NCBI GenBank assembly: GCA_004557565.1
Contig: SFGS01000012.1
Location: forward strand, 1 to 64,000
From: Bacteroidales bacterium
Lineage (GTDB): Bacteria; Bacteroidota; Bacteroidia; Bacteroidales; Muribaculaceae
Direction of reading: 5' to 3'
DNA: 64,000 bases
The position numbers were made by a program, and so were the translations under genes. This document shows, piece by piece, positions 35,030-43,912 of this stretch (its first letter is position 1; the number at the start of each line of letters is the position of its first letter). The notes beneath the pieces are model-generated. The model was not told the origin of the DNA. It saw only the letters and a list, made by a program, of their open reading frames with translations, and did no database searches.

Positions 35030-36616
35030 TTATCCTAAAATCAAAGTGATGAGTTCGGTCACATCAGCCACATCAAGCGCACCGTCGCCGTTGACATCGG
35101 CAACTTCGGTGCAAGTTCCCGAATTGAGCACCATATCGATAAGAGCAGAAGCGTCGGCTACATCAAGCACACCATCGCCGTTGATATCGCCTTTGAGCAC
35201 TGGAGCGGCAGGCTTCTTGATGTTGATTTCATAAGCCACTTGAGTTTTCAAGTCGGCAGAAACGGCGGTAATCACAGCCACATAGCCATCTGCGGTAGCC
35301 TCAACGAGTTTGGTCACCTTAGCGTCTTCGCCTTCCTTCACCACTTCGAAATCGGCAGCAGAAACAGCCTCATCGGCAGCGAGCTCGATGCCTGTGGTTT
35401 GGATAGTAGCCAAATCGAGGGCTTGACCCTTGAAAGAGATAGATTTGATGCCAGCGGCATACACGAGTTCGAGGTCGTCGACATACACCGAGTCGGCAAC
35501 ACCATTGGAGTAGCTGCCCTTGCCCGGAGTGGCATTAGTGGAAACGGTGAGCAAGATGGCTTTGGCTTCTGCGCCATTGGCGGCATAGGAAGCGTAGTCG
35601 AAGGGGCAAGACACCAATCTCCAATCGCCCACGGTCATATCGGCTTTGTTGGGAGCCGCCACAGCCACCTTGTTGGTGTAGGTTTTATTTTCGGGGTCTT
35701 GATAGTAGGTGCCATCGGTGATGACCGCATTGAATGCCGCATAGGGATAGGATGCTTGGGCTTTGGCTTGCGTGAATCGCATCCAGAATTTCACCGAGTC
35801 GGGTTTGGCATACATAGGGGTGGCAAACGGGTCGCCATTAGCATCCTCATCGGTGCTTGAAAGGTTGGTTTCGCTATGGTTGGCGCTATTGGTTGCCGAC
35901 ATACTGCCGGCTGCCAGTCTACCATTGGTCATCGTACCGTTGGCAATCACCGTAAACACTTTGGTGCTTGTTACCACAGCACTTGTCAAGCCCTTAGAAC
36001 CGGGGCGAACATTCTTGGATGAAACCAATTTCGTGTCACTCTTTGCAGTGCCGCTCCAACTACCTGTCACACTCTCAAATCCGTGCCAATGCTTTGGCGC
36101 TTTGTTCTTGTCGCTCCAAGTTTCAAAGTCGCTGTTAGGCATTTGGAAATGGGTGCCCACATTCTCGAAAGTAACCTTGATCACCTGACCGAGAGTAGAC
36201 ACCATATCAATGTCGATATTCACGCCAAGGAAACCATTGGTGTTGAACGACGACGACATTTTCACAGGCACTTCGCCCAACATTGGGCCCAGCCAAGCAT
36301 CGTCGGCAATACCTGCGACGTTGCCTTTCTGAATAGTGATGTTTTTATTCACATAAAGGGTGGTGAGATTGCCAGCAACCGCACCAGTCACATTTTCAAT
36401 TACGATGTTGCCCACTGGGAGAACAGATTCTCCTTCACCGAGCATGAAGTTAAGAATACTCAAATTATACTTACCTGCATTCTCCACAATAGAGATAGTG
36501 GCAGGCTGAGTGCTACCCTCTCCGTTAATCGAAACGGTGAGATTGCCCTTGTAGTCGGTTGCCATTGCCGAAAGGGTCATGAGCACTGCACAAAACAATG
36601 TTGATAACTTTCTCAT
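35030..36616 (-). CDS. Secreted calycin-PCMD-dockerin protein
   Basis: A 528-residue exported protein. After a signal peptide (MRKLSTLFCAVLMTLSAMA) comes a calycin-like domain (residues ~20-160) homologous to the neighbouring 180-residue protein, then a PCMD (putative carbohydrate metabolism) domain beginning FQMPNSDFETWSD and including GSKGLTSAVVTS and ADSVYVDDLELVY, then a Big-like segment, then a complete two-repeat dockerin-like end (GDINGDGVLDVADASALID and DVNGDGALDVADVTELIT). It probably binds glycan at the cell surface, by family. Followed by its shorter paralogue. Confidence 0.8.
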   Translation of the reverse strand: MRKLSTLFCAVLMTLSAMATDYKGNLTVSINGEGSTQPATISIVENAGKYNLSILNFMLGEGESVLPVGNIVIENVTGAVAGNLTTLYVNKNITIQKGNVAGIADDAWLGPMLGEVPVKMSSSFNTNGFLGVNIDIDMVSTLGQVIKVTFENVGTHFQMPNSDFETWSDKNKAPKHWHGFESVTGSWSGTAKSDTKLVSSKNVRPGSKGLTSAVVTSTKVFTVIANGTMTNGRLAAGSMSATNSANHSETNLSSTDEDANGDPFATPMYAKPDSVKFWMRFTQAKAQASYPYAAFNAVITDGTYYQDPENKTYTNKVAVAAPNKADMTVGDWRLVSCPFDYASYAANGAEAKAILLTVSTNATPGKGSYSNGVADSVYVDDLELVYAAGIKSISFKGQALDLATIQTTGIELAADEAVSAADFEVVKEGEDAKVTKLVEATADGYVAVITAVSADLKTQVAYEINIKKPAAPVLKGDINGDGVLDVADASALIDMVLNSGTCTEVADVNGDGALDVADVTELITLILG

Positions 36617-36666
36617 GTTTTTCTTTTTTAATTATAAATTAGCGTGTAAATATTTTTTATCCGAAA

Positions 36667-37431
36667 TTAATAGAATGCATAAGTCACACCTATGGAGCCA
36701 TAGATAGGCACGAGCGTTTGTTCAATGATTTTGAAACCGCTACGATGAATGCCGTGGAATCCGCACGAGAGGTCGGCATAGGCGCCAAATCGGCGGCCGA
36801 ACGCCCAATCCACACCCACATCGAAGCCCACTTGCCAGCGGCGCATGTCGGGGGTGAAATCGTAGTCGCCACGCTCATCAGGAGTGGAACCAAGCATCAC
36901 CTTCGGGCCTGTAGGGTCGTCGACGCGGATATAGCCGTCGTAAGCCCAGCCGTAAAACTCACGACCTGTGAGATACGACACATAGGGGCCAGCCTTAAAG
37001 GTCACCTTCTTGTAGTGGAAAGTGGCTTGCACAGGGAAGGTAAACATCCATTGTGTGGTTTTGGTCACCACCTTGCCGGTGAACACGCCACCAAGGCGCT
37101 CTCCACCTTTCACCATTTCCATCTTGTAGTTCTTCACCGAAGCATCTACCGACATACCCTTATTTTCAAAACGCACACCCACCATCAATCCGAAATCGCC
37201 ATCAAGCGGCTTTTCGGCGTTAATGCCAAAGGCAATGTTGGGCGTGAGCGGAAATTTGTTCATTTTGCGAATACTTGCCGGCATATTGAGCGGAGCGGAG
37301 CCACCCAAATTATAGCCTAAGCGTGCGCCATACTTCACATCGGAGAGCACTCCTTTGTGGAAAAAACTCTGCGCCTGAGCGCCTACGGCAGTGAGCAAAG
37401 CCACAGCGGCAATTAATATCGTTTTTTTCAT
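36667..37431 (-). CDS. Outer-membrane beta-barrel protein (PorT-like)
   Basis: A 254-residue outer-membrane beta-barrel. The signal peptide is MKKTILIAAVALLTAVGAQA. The rest has alternating hydrophobic strands with glycines (VKYGARLGYNLGGSAPL, FGLMVGVRFENKGMSVD, GFDVGVDWAFGRRFGAYAD) and a final aromatic residue in IGVTYAFY, as usual for such barrels. It shares one base with the stop of the PCMD lipoprotein gene upstream (TAATG), so they are translated together. Confidence 0.8.
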   Translation of the reverse strand: MKKTILIAAVALLTAVGAQAQSFFHKGVLSDVKYGARLGYNLGGSAPLNMPASIRKMNKFPLTPNIAFGINAEKPLDGDFGLMVGVRFENKGMSVDASVKNYKMEMVKGGERLGGVFTGKVVTKTTQWMFTFPVQATFHYKKVTFKAGPYVSYLTGREFYGWAYDGYIRVDDPTGPKVMLGSTPDERGDYDFTPDMRRWQVGFDVGVDWAFGRRFGAYADLSCGFHGIHRSGFKIIEQTLVPIYGSIGVTYAFY

Positions 37432-38585
37432 TATTCTTCAGTTTGGCAAGTTAAACGAACCTTATCCACAAGGAGGCAGCTGCCGATGGCACCTTGAAAC
37501 GAGGCACCTTCCTCGCTGCTGGAGAACACCACAGCAAGGTTGTAACCCTTGTTGGCGAGAAGCACCTTGTCGATTTCCTCATAATACTCAAATTCCACTT
37601 CAAATGGTGTCCATTGGCTGGTGGCTGGGAGCGATTTCACTTTCGCAAGCGCCACAATCAGCGGACTGGTAAGCACATTGTCGCCACGCAAGCGCACAGG
37701 GTTGCCCTGGGCATCGTGGTTGCGATACATCACAGCGTAGATTGAGCCTTCATCCACACGGCCAACCACCTCTTTACCACTCTTGTCCTGGAATTTCTTG
37801 CCCGGCTGATACTGATAGTAGCCCGACAATTTCACTGGCTCAAGAGTGAACGGAACACCGAAGCGAGTAGCCGCCATGGCGTTGCCCAAGGCTTGCGACA
37901 CGTCGAACTCGCCCAAAAAGAAGTTGCCAGCCGCCAAGCGCATGTTTGCCATTGCGCCAAACGGACCGGTGTCGCAAGTGGTGAGCTTCAGCGCCTTGCC
38001 GTCCATGCCGTCGATGGGCACAGTAGGATACTGGTCGGGGAGCGCCGACGACTTGCTCATCTTGTAGCCCGGATTGCCCGTAGCCCATTCGTTGCCGAAA
38101 GTGCCATCAAGGCGCTCGTTGTGCCAGATGTAGTATTTTTTAGTTTGTGGATCTAATTCAAAATTCTCGAAATCATACTTGATTACGCTCTTCACCACAT
38201 GCACAGGCTCTGGCGAAATGGTGATTTTGTAGTCGCGGTGCCAGTTGCCGTCCTGCGAGGTCACACGATAACTCACAGGCACATCAGCCTGAAAGTCGTC
38301 GCCCTCGGTAATGCGCTGAATGGTGGCACCTTCGGTGATTTTAAATTCAAGCGTGATGCCATCGAGCGGTGCGTTGCGTCGCACGTTAAACACCGCCTCG
38401 TTGTCGGTATAGAGAAGGGATTTGGCAGAATCTGTCTTATTGAAAAACACCTCATCTACGTGATTCGTGTGAAGAATCACCTGCTCGATGTCGCACTCCG
38501 CATTCAGCGGCTCATCCTTGCAGGAAGAGGCAAAAAGCAAGCACACCAAGCCCATTAATAACCCTATTTTGTGACGCTTAAACAT
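37431..38585 (-). CDS. PCMD-domain lipoprotein
   Basis: A 384-residue lipoprotein. The signal ends in a lipobox Cys (LLFASSCKDE). An N-terminal Ig-like part with ITISPEPVHVVKSVIKYDFEN is followed by a PCMD domain: KMSKSSALPDQYP, DGKALKLTTCDTGPFG, LSGYYQYQPGKKF and a C-terminal LLVDKVRLTC. The PCMD domain here and in the gene at 35030-36616 links the two units. It probably sits at the outer membrane with the barrel encoded next. Carbohydrate binding is by family name only. Confidence 0.8.
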   Translation of the reverse strand: MFKRHKIGLLMGLVCLLFASSCKDEPLNAECDIEQVILHTNHVDEVFFNKTDSAKSLLYTDNEAVFNVRRNAPLDGITLEFKITEGATIQRITEGDDFQADVPVSYRVTSQDGNWHRDYKITISPEPVHVVKSVIKYDFENFELDPQTKKYYIWHNERLDGTFGNEWATGNPGYKMSKSSALPDQYPTVPIDGMDGKALKLTTCDTGPFGAMANMRLAAGNFFLGEFDVSQALGNAMAATRFGVPFTLEPVKLSGYYQYQPGKKFQDKSGKEVVGRVDEGSIYAVMYRNHDAQGNPVRLRGDNVLTSPLIVALAKVKSLPATSQWTPFEVEFEYYEEIDKVLLANKGYNLAVVFSSSEEGASFQGAIGSCLLVDKVRLTCQTEE

Positions 38586-38643
38586 AGTTTTCTTAATGAT
38601 GACAAATTAATATTGTAACAATTAGGCGCTAAAATACCAATTG

Positions 38644-38651
38644 CAAAGGTA
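38644..38651 (-). promoter_or_regulatory. -7 box for the PCMD lipoprotein operon
   Basis: TACCTTTG on the minus strand fits TAnnTTTG; predicted leader about 52 nt. No clear -33 element at ideal spacing. Confidence 0.5.
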
Positions 38652-38842
38652 ATAATTATTTACCAAATTTTTGCACAATGAGTAATAATAGAATTAAAAA
38701 TCAGACATTTTGACCATCAACAGCCAAAGAAAAAACGAAGAAACAGACCGAATCAATTCTTGATTAGCCGTTGGAAACGGCTGATTATGGTTAACTCCAT
38801 GCAAGCGAATGAAGCGGTTCAGTGGAAAAATACTGGGGGACT

Positions 38843-38883
38843 GAAACAAAAACATAAAAAACAGATCGCCTTCGGCGAAAAAC
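38843..38883 (+). repeat. Remnant of the structured element (ends joined, core lost)
   Basis: GAAACAAAAACATAAAAAAC from the left end is joined directly to a small hairpin CGCC-TTC-GGCG and AAAAAC from the right end, without the cruciform core of the copies near 30 kb. This looks like an internal deletion product. Confidence 0.6.
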
Positions 38884-38890
38884 TAAACCT

Positions 38891-38983
38891 GGTAGGGACG
38901 TGATACTTCACGTCCGCCCATAATTGTGGCACTATGTTGAATATCAACCATTTGTTGCGGACGCGAATTATCGCATTCCTACC
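38891..38983. repeat. REP-like palindromic element, copy 3
   Basis: Starts GGTAGGGACGTGAT and ends ATCGCATTCCTACC; two mismatches in the right arm reduce pairing relative to copy 2. It ends nine bases before the stop codon of the SGNH hydrolase. Confidence 0.9.
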
Positions 38984-38991
38984 ATATTATG

Positions 38992-39690
38992 TTATTTGAG
39001 GTGCAGGGCGGATTGGAGAACTGGCTCCATTCCGAGGCGGTAGCCGTCGGGCGTGGGGTGTACGCCGTCTTTGGTGTAGGCGGGATTGAGTTCACGTTCG
39101 GTGCCATACACCATCGATGAGTAGTAGTCGATGTAGGTGATGCCTTGCTGCTGGGCGTAGGCTTTGATGCGTGCGTTGAGGCTCGCCACCTTGTCGGCAA
39201 TGTTGGTCTTTTCAGGCGCCCAATACATGCACTTCGAGGGCAGCACCGACGCCAGATACACCGTGATGCCATTCGCCTTCGCAATCTCCACCATCGACTT
39301 GATATTGCCCATAGTGTTCGCCTCGCTGTATGGAATTTTATGATTTTCGGCAATATCGTTTGTACCGCAGTTGATTACCACAGCCTTGGGGTGCAGATTC
39401 ACCACATCTACACGGAAGCGCACCAGCATCTGGTGTGAAGTTTGTCCGCTGATGCCTCTGCCCACGAGTTGAGGGTGGCGCTTGAAAAATTCTGGGCTGC
39501 GTGTTGGCCAAAAGTCGGTGATGGAGTTACCCAAGAGCACAATGCGAGCGGTGTCGGCAGGTGCTGCCATGAGTTTTTCGTTATCAGCGGCATAGCGGTC
39601 GATGCCTGTCCATTTTTCTTGTGCCGATGCCGAAACGCAACTCAGCACAGCCACAAAAATCAATAATGATTTCAAAAGTTTTTGGTTCAT
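38992..39690 (-). CDS. Secreted SGNH/GDSL hydrolase
   Basis: A 232-residue periplasmic esterase-type protein. Signal peptide MNQKLLKSLLIFVAVLSCVSA is followed by the SGNH blocks: IVLLGNSITDFWP with the catalytic Ser, GRGISGQTSHQML, VVINCGTNDIAENH with the Asn, and TKDGVHPTPDGY with the Asp/His pair. Such enzymes deacetylate or cleave esters on sugars or lipids. The gene follows the AspT-type transporter with a 31-base gap. Confidence 0.88.
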   Translation of the reverse strand: MNQKLLKSLLIFVAVLSCVSASAQEKWTGIDRYAADNEKLMAAPADTARIVLLGNSITDFWPTRSPEFFKRHPQLVGRGISGQTSHQMLVRFRVDVVNLHPKAVVINCGTNDIAENHKIPYSEANTMGNIKSMVEIAKANGITVYLASVLPSKCMYWAPEKTNIADKVASLNARIKAYAQQQGITYIDYYSSMVYGTERELNPAYTKDGVHPTPDGYRLGMEPVLQSALHLK

Positions 39691-39721
39691 CGTTATAGTA
39701 ATTTAGTCAATGTTCAGTCGG

Positions 39722-41383
39722 CTACAGAAACAGCAGCAAGATGACTTGCGCCAAAATCACGCGCATAAACATACAGAGCGGATAAACCGTGGTGTATGCC
39801 ACCGACGCACGGTCGCTCTTGAGTGTGTCGCGAGCGTAGTCGAGTGCCATCGGGTTAGCCATTGCGCCGCAAAGCATACCACTGATGGTGGCAAAGTCGA
39901 GACGGCAGAATTTAAGTGCCACATAACCCACCATCAGCACAGGAATCACCGTGAGCACAAAACCAGCCACAATCCACAGCGCACCCTCTGGGCGCATGAC
40001 GGTGGTGAAGAAATCGGCACCCGAATGAAGTCCCAAACATGCCAGATAGAGCGACAAACCCAGTCGGCGCATCATCAAGTTGGCACTTTGGGTGGTGTAG
40101 GTGACCATGTGCAGTCGAGGTCCGAACGAACCTATCAAAATACCTGCGATGATAGGACCGCCAGCGAGACCGAGGCGCACAGGTGTGGAAATGCCGGGGA
40201 GGGCGATTGGAATCAGACCGAGCAGCAACCCGAGTGTCAAACCAATGAAGATGGAAATCAGGTTAGGCTCGTCGAGGTCGGAAACAAGGTTGCCCATAAA
40301 ATGCTCCACATTTTTGATGGCGGCTTCCTCACCCACCACAGTGATGCGGTCGCCAAGTTGGATGCGCAAATCGGGGGTGGCAAGCAGTCGCATACCGCTA
40401 CGGTAGATGCGTGTCACATTCACGCCATAGTGGTTGCGGAGTCGGAGCGAGCCCAGTCGCTTGCCGTTGATATCGGGTTGAGTGACCACAATGCGGCGCG
40501 ATATGAGTTGACTGTCAATAGCGTCCCAGTCCACCGTTTCTTTGTTGAAGTCGGTTTTTTCCTGTTCGCCAAAGAGCAGCGTCATTGCCGCGCTGGTGGC
40601 TTCGTTGGTGATTACGAGTATGCGGTCGTTTTCGTTGAGCACCGTTTCGCTCGAAGGGATAATCACTTTGCCATTGTGCCACAGGCGCGAAATGATGAAT
40701 TTCTCGTGGGTGATTTCTGCCAATTCGCTGATGCGCTTGCCAAACACGCCGGGATTATTCACATGGTATGCAGCCACGAAAGTGCCATCTTCGGGGGTGT
40801 CGGGGGCAATATACATGCGGCCATTATGACCAAGCACCTTCTGCATCACCAGCAATGCCAAAATCACACCCACCACGCCCAACGGATAAGTGACAGCAGT
40901 AGCCAAAGCGGCACCGCTGGTGGGCTGATGAAGTTGGGCAAGGGTTTGCTGAGCAGCACCGAGGGCTGGAGTGTTGGTGGTGGCACCACACATCACACCC
41001 ACCGCATCGGGCAATGAAATGTCGAAAATCACAGGCATGAGAATGGTGAAAGCCGTGCCGATAGCCACCAGAAGCAGGGCAAGCATAGTGAGTGAAATGC
41101 CTCCCTTGCGAAGCGAACTGAAGAAACCCGGCCCCACCTGCACACCAAGTGCGTAAACGAACAACGCCAGACCGAAATCCTGTGCAAAGCCCAAAGCCTG
41201 CTCGTCGATGGAGAGCCCGATGTGACCCATCAAAATGCCGATGAAAAACACAAAGGTCACACCTAACGAAATGCCTCTTAACTTGACCTTTCCCAAGATT
41301 AGACCCAATGCACAAATCAAAGCCAGAAGAATCACGGCTTGCAGCGATGTGTGCTGTGAGAAGATGTTGAATATCTGTTCCAA
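39722..41383 (-). CDS. AspT/YidE-type transporter with two RCK_C domains
   Basis: A 553-residue inner-membrane antiporter of the AspT/YidE (AAE) family. Two blocks of hydrophobic helices (residues 1-170 and ~370-553), each with the duplication motif seen in GVMCGATTNTPALGAAQ and GMLCGAMANPMALDYA, flank two TrkA-C/RCK_C domains (RISELAEITHEKFIISRLWH and RRIVVTQPDINGKRLGSLRL). Members exchange amino or dicarboxylic acids or act as osmotic or redox-linked carriers; the substrate is not given by sequence. It has a short leader and a consensus -7 box. Confidence 0.88.
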   Translation of the reverse strand: MEQIFNIFSQHTSLQAVILLALICALGLILGKVKLRGISLGVTFVFFIGILMGHIGLSIDEQALGFAQDFGLALFVYALGVQVGPGFFSSLRKGGISLTMLALLLVAIGTAFTILMPVIFDISLPDAVGVMCGATTNTPALGAAQQTLAQLHQPTSGAALATAVTYPLGVVGVILALLVMQKVLGHNGRMYIAPDTPEDGTFVAAYHVNNPGVFGKRISELAEITHEKFIISRLWHNGKVIIPSSETVLNENDRILVITNEATSAAMTLLFGEQEKTDFNKETVDWDAIDSQLISRRIVVTQPDINGKRLGSLRLRNHYGVNVTRIYRSGMRLLATPDLRIQLGDRITVVGEEAAIKNVEHFMGNLVSDLDEPNLISIFIGLTLGLLLGLIPIALPGISTPVRLGLAGGPIIAGILIGSFGPRLHMVTYTTQSANLMMRRLGLSLYLACLGLHSGADFFTTVMRPEGALWIVAGFVLTVIPVLMVGYVALKFCRLDFATISGMLCGAMANPMALDYARDTLKSDRASVAYTTVYPLCMFMRVILAQVILLLFL

Positions 41384-41408
41384 AAGCTATTTATTATCTA
41401 AAATCACA

Positions 41409-41416
41409 CAAAATTA
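41409..41416 (-). promoter_or_regulatory. -7 box for the AspT-type transporter
   Basis: TAATTTTG on the minus strand fits TAnnTTTG, 26 bases before the start codon, giving a leader of about 20 nt. Confidence 0.55.
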
Positions 41417-41450
41417 CAAAAAAGAAGCAAGAAAGAGAAATAAGGGGTCA

Positions 41451-41530
41451 GAAATTAGAGATTAGAAATTAGAAGTTAGAAATTAGAAGTTAGAAATTAG
41501 AAGTTAGAAATTAGAAGTTAGAAATTTTAG
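41451..41530. repeat. TTAGAAATTAGA array
   Basis: Five units alternating GAAATTAGAAGTTA in the forward sense. An inverted array of the same family stands at 41691-41726, so this 339-bp gap has arrays in opposite directions at its two ends and a large hairpin between. Confidence 0.85.
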
Positions 41531-41562
41531 AGAATGGATGTATCGTTTTTGGATAAATCTCA

Positions 41563-41629
41563 AAAAATGCGCTATATTCAGCTAAATGTGCCAAAAAATG
41601 ATAGATTTAGCTGAATATAACGCATTTTT
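41563..41629 (-). terminator. Long foldback, probable terminator of glycerate kinase/GH89
   Basis: AAAAATGCG, one mismatch, TATATTCAGCTAAAT pairs with ATTTAGCTGAATATA and CGCATTTTT, a 24-bp stem with a loop of 16-17 bases. It is flanked by A-run and T-run and so could end transcription in both directions, mainly that of the GH89 gene. Confidence 0.65.
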
Positions 41630-41690
41630 CCCTCGGAAAGAAATTTAGAATAAATTTAGGAGCACTCGGAGGCTCTTCTGCAAAAATCCA

Positions 41691-41726
41691 ACTTCTAATT
41701 TCTAACTTCTAACTTCTAACTTCTAT
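41691..41726. repeat. Inverted TTAGAAATTAGA array at the GH89 stop codon
   Basis: TTCTAATTTCTAACTTCTAAC units, the reverse complement of those at 41451-41530, run right up to and form the TAG stop of the GH89 gene. Confidence 0.75.
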
Positions 41727-43912
41727 TTCGTGAGCCAGGATTGGAGTTCGGTGGCATATTTTGAGGCGAGGGCGCGTGAGAATGATAGGAGTTCGATGCC
41801 TTGATATTTAGGGAATTGCTCGCCATGCTTGTCGGCAAACGATAGTTGGAACTCGTTGGTGGCTTTGATGCGCTCTTTGTCGCGGAACGGTGTGCCTGTG
41901 CGCACCGAACGGAATGCCTCGTCGATATAGATTTCCCAACGCTTTGCGTGATAGTTGGCGATAAGTCCGCTGTAATTACGAACTGCGTAGTCGTTGAGGT
42001 CGCCACCCCATGTGGTGATGAGTCGGCGTGCATTCATTTCGTAATAATCCTTCACATCTGGTGTTTGTCCAAATTCACGGGCTTGGTCAATCCACTTATC
42101 CACGGTGCAGAATGGGTGTTGGGCATTGAGCATATCGAGGTCGGTGAGCAGCGCGCGCATGATATACGCCTTTTCATGCATCTTCACGGTGTCGGCAGCC
42201 ACATAGGCAGAGTCAAACTCCGCCTTCTCGTAGCCAAAGAGGTTGCCGAGCAGTTCACGACCTGTCCAAATCAAATCCACCTTTGCAGCATCCACAGTCA
42301 CCGACTTCTGCTTGAGCAGCAGTTGCCAAGCCTCGTTGAGTGCCTTCATATCGGAATAAGGGCGGCATCTTTTGGTCTGCTTTTTGAAATTCGGGAAGCC
42401 GTTGGCGCCAGTGCCGCGCCATGTGGTGGCGTGTGAGGTGAGCACCTTGTTATAAAGCACGTCCCAAGCCTTGCGCACATTCTCGTCGGGCTGGTCGGCA
42501 TGGCTGTCAGCCACCAGTTTCACCACATCGGCATCGGTAGCGCCATAGTTCCACGCCTTGTCGAAGATGTATTCAAATGGGAACTGCTGCACATCGAAGC
42601 CCTCAAGCGTAGAGCCGATGCCCTTGAGGTTGGCACCGCCATCTTTCAACGCCGTTTCGAGCAGTTCGCCCGACTTCTTCACATTGCCTTGCAACACCGA
42701 ATTGCCGCCAAAGTTGCCGAGGTAGCACCAAATATAAGGCTGACCGTAGAACTTATCGTGCATACGCCACACCTCCATACGCTCGCAGAAGTAGTCGAGC
42801 ATCGTCATCTTGCCTTGTGGCAGGGCGGTGAGCATGGCTTTGGTCACATCTTTGGTCCACTTGTTGCGCTGATAGTAGAGGAACCAGCCCATTTGCAGCC
42901 ATTCCGCTTTCTTGTCGACGGCTTTCAGCGACTCATACACATGGCGCGAGAGGCGGCTGATGTAGCCACAATCGTAACTTGGAGCCTCCATTTCGTTGAA
43001 AAGGTCGATGCCATAGATGTGGTCGGTGCCAAAGAGGCGAGTTTGCTCCTCCAGGAATTTGCGCTGGATTTTCGCATATAGTGGGTCTTCGGAGTTGAGG
43101 AAATAGGTTTGGTAATCCTCCCCGAAGCCGTCCCAAGGGTCGAGACGCTTGATGTCGGCTTTAGGAAAAAGTTCGGCGAGTTGCTTGGGCACATGGCCGG
43201 CGAAAGCAGGAAGCACCGGGCGCATGTTCAGCGCACGCTCGCGCGCCAAAATCTTCTGCTGGAGCACCACCTGACCATCGAGCCACTCCTTGGGCAGCGG
43301 TCCGCACCACACATCAATGTTTGCCATGCGGTGCCAAGGGAGATACACAGGACCTGTGAAATAACTGCGCACCTGCTCGTCGGTCATGCCCATGCTACGC
43401 CACACATTGTACCACACGCTTTCCTGACCAGTGATGGCAAGCGGCATATTCACGCCATTGAGTGCCATCCAGTCGATCACACGCTCCCAGTCGTTCCAAT
43501 CGAAAAACGGCATAGTGTAGCCGAATGTGCAGTAATTGAGGAAGAAGCGTTCTGGCACACGGGCATCGACTGATTCGGTGGCATCGACTGCTGGAAGCAC
43601 TTCGGGGAGGTCAACGGCGATGTCGGCATACCACGACACAGTGGTGTGGCAATATTTTTTCAGATAGCGGTTCAAGCCCACCGCCATAGAATTGGCATTG
43701 TTGGCGGTGATGAGCACCTTGTCGCCATTGTTTGAGAGCGTGAAATAGTCGGTGCTCTTTTTCTTGCCTTGCTTGAATTGTACTTTTTGAGCCAATCGGG
43801 GCGAAAGGCGGTTTGCCAGCGCCATGGCTTCATCTACTTGCGAGTTGGCAGCCATCAGCGTGGCGATAGCCAACATCATGCAAGAAAGGATTGTGAATAG
43901 TTTTTTTCTCAT
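41723..43912 (-). CDS. Alpha-N-acetylglucosaminidase (GH89)
   Basis: A 729-residue exported enzyme homologous to human NAGLU, hydrolysing alpha-linked N-acetylglucosamine, for gut bacteria likely from host mucin. The start is the ATG overlapping the glycerate kinase stop (MRKKLFTILSCMMLAIATLM, a signal peptide); a longer in-frame start lies inside that gene. Three regions are visible: the N-terminal small domain to ~120, the barrel with ITGQESVWYNVWRSMGMTDE, GFGEDYQTYFLNSEDPLY, the catalytic Glu region IYGIDLFNEMEAPSYD, and a C-terminal helical domain. All family blocks are present. Confidence 0.92.
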   Translation of the reverse strand: MRKKLFTILSCMMLAIATLMAANSQVDEAMALANRLSPRLAQKVQFKQGKKKSTDYFTLSNNGDKVLITANNANSMAVGLNRYLKKYCHTTVSWYADIAVDLPEVLPAVDATESVDARVPERFFLNYCTFGYTMPFFDWNDWERVIDWMALNGVNMPLAITGQESVWYNVWRSMGMTDEQVRSYFTGPVYLPWHRMANIDVWCGPLPKEWLDGQVVLQQKILARERALNMRPVLPAFAGHVPKQLAELFPKADIKRLDPWDGFGEDYQTYFLNSEDPLYAKIQRKFLEEQTRLFGTDHIYGIDLFNEMEAPSYDCGYISRLSRHVYESLKAVDKKAEWLQMGWFLYYQRNKWTKDVTKAMLTALPQGKMTMLDYFCERMEVWRMHDKFYGQPYIWCYLGNFGGNSVLQGNVKKSGELLETALKDGGANLKGIGSTLEGFDVQQFPFEYIFDKAWNYGATDADVVKLVADSHADQPDENVRKAWDVLYNKVLTSHATTWRGTGANGFPNFKKQTKRCRPYSDMKALNEAWQLLLKQKSVTVDAAKVDLIWTGRELLGNLFGYEKAEFDSAYVAADTVKMHEKAYIMRALLTDLDMLNAQHPFCTVDKWIDQAREFGQTPDVKDYYEMNARRLITTWGGDLNDYAVRNYSGLIANYHAKRWEIYIDEAFRSVRTGTPFRDKERIKATNEFQLSFADKHGEQFPKYQGIELLSFSRALASKYATELQSWLTK

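Larger units (their letters stand above)
38586..38991. other. Gap with promoter, element remnant and REP copy 3
   Basis: No gene. From left to right: promoter of the PCMD lipoprotein near 38644, about 190 bases with no visible content, a remnant of the structured element (38843-38883), and REP copy 3 (38891-38983) ending at the SGNH gene. Confidence 0.7.
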
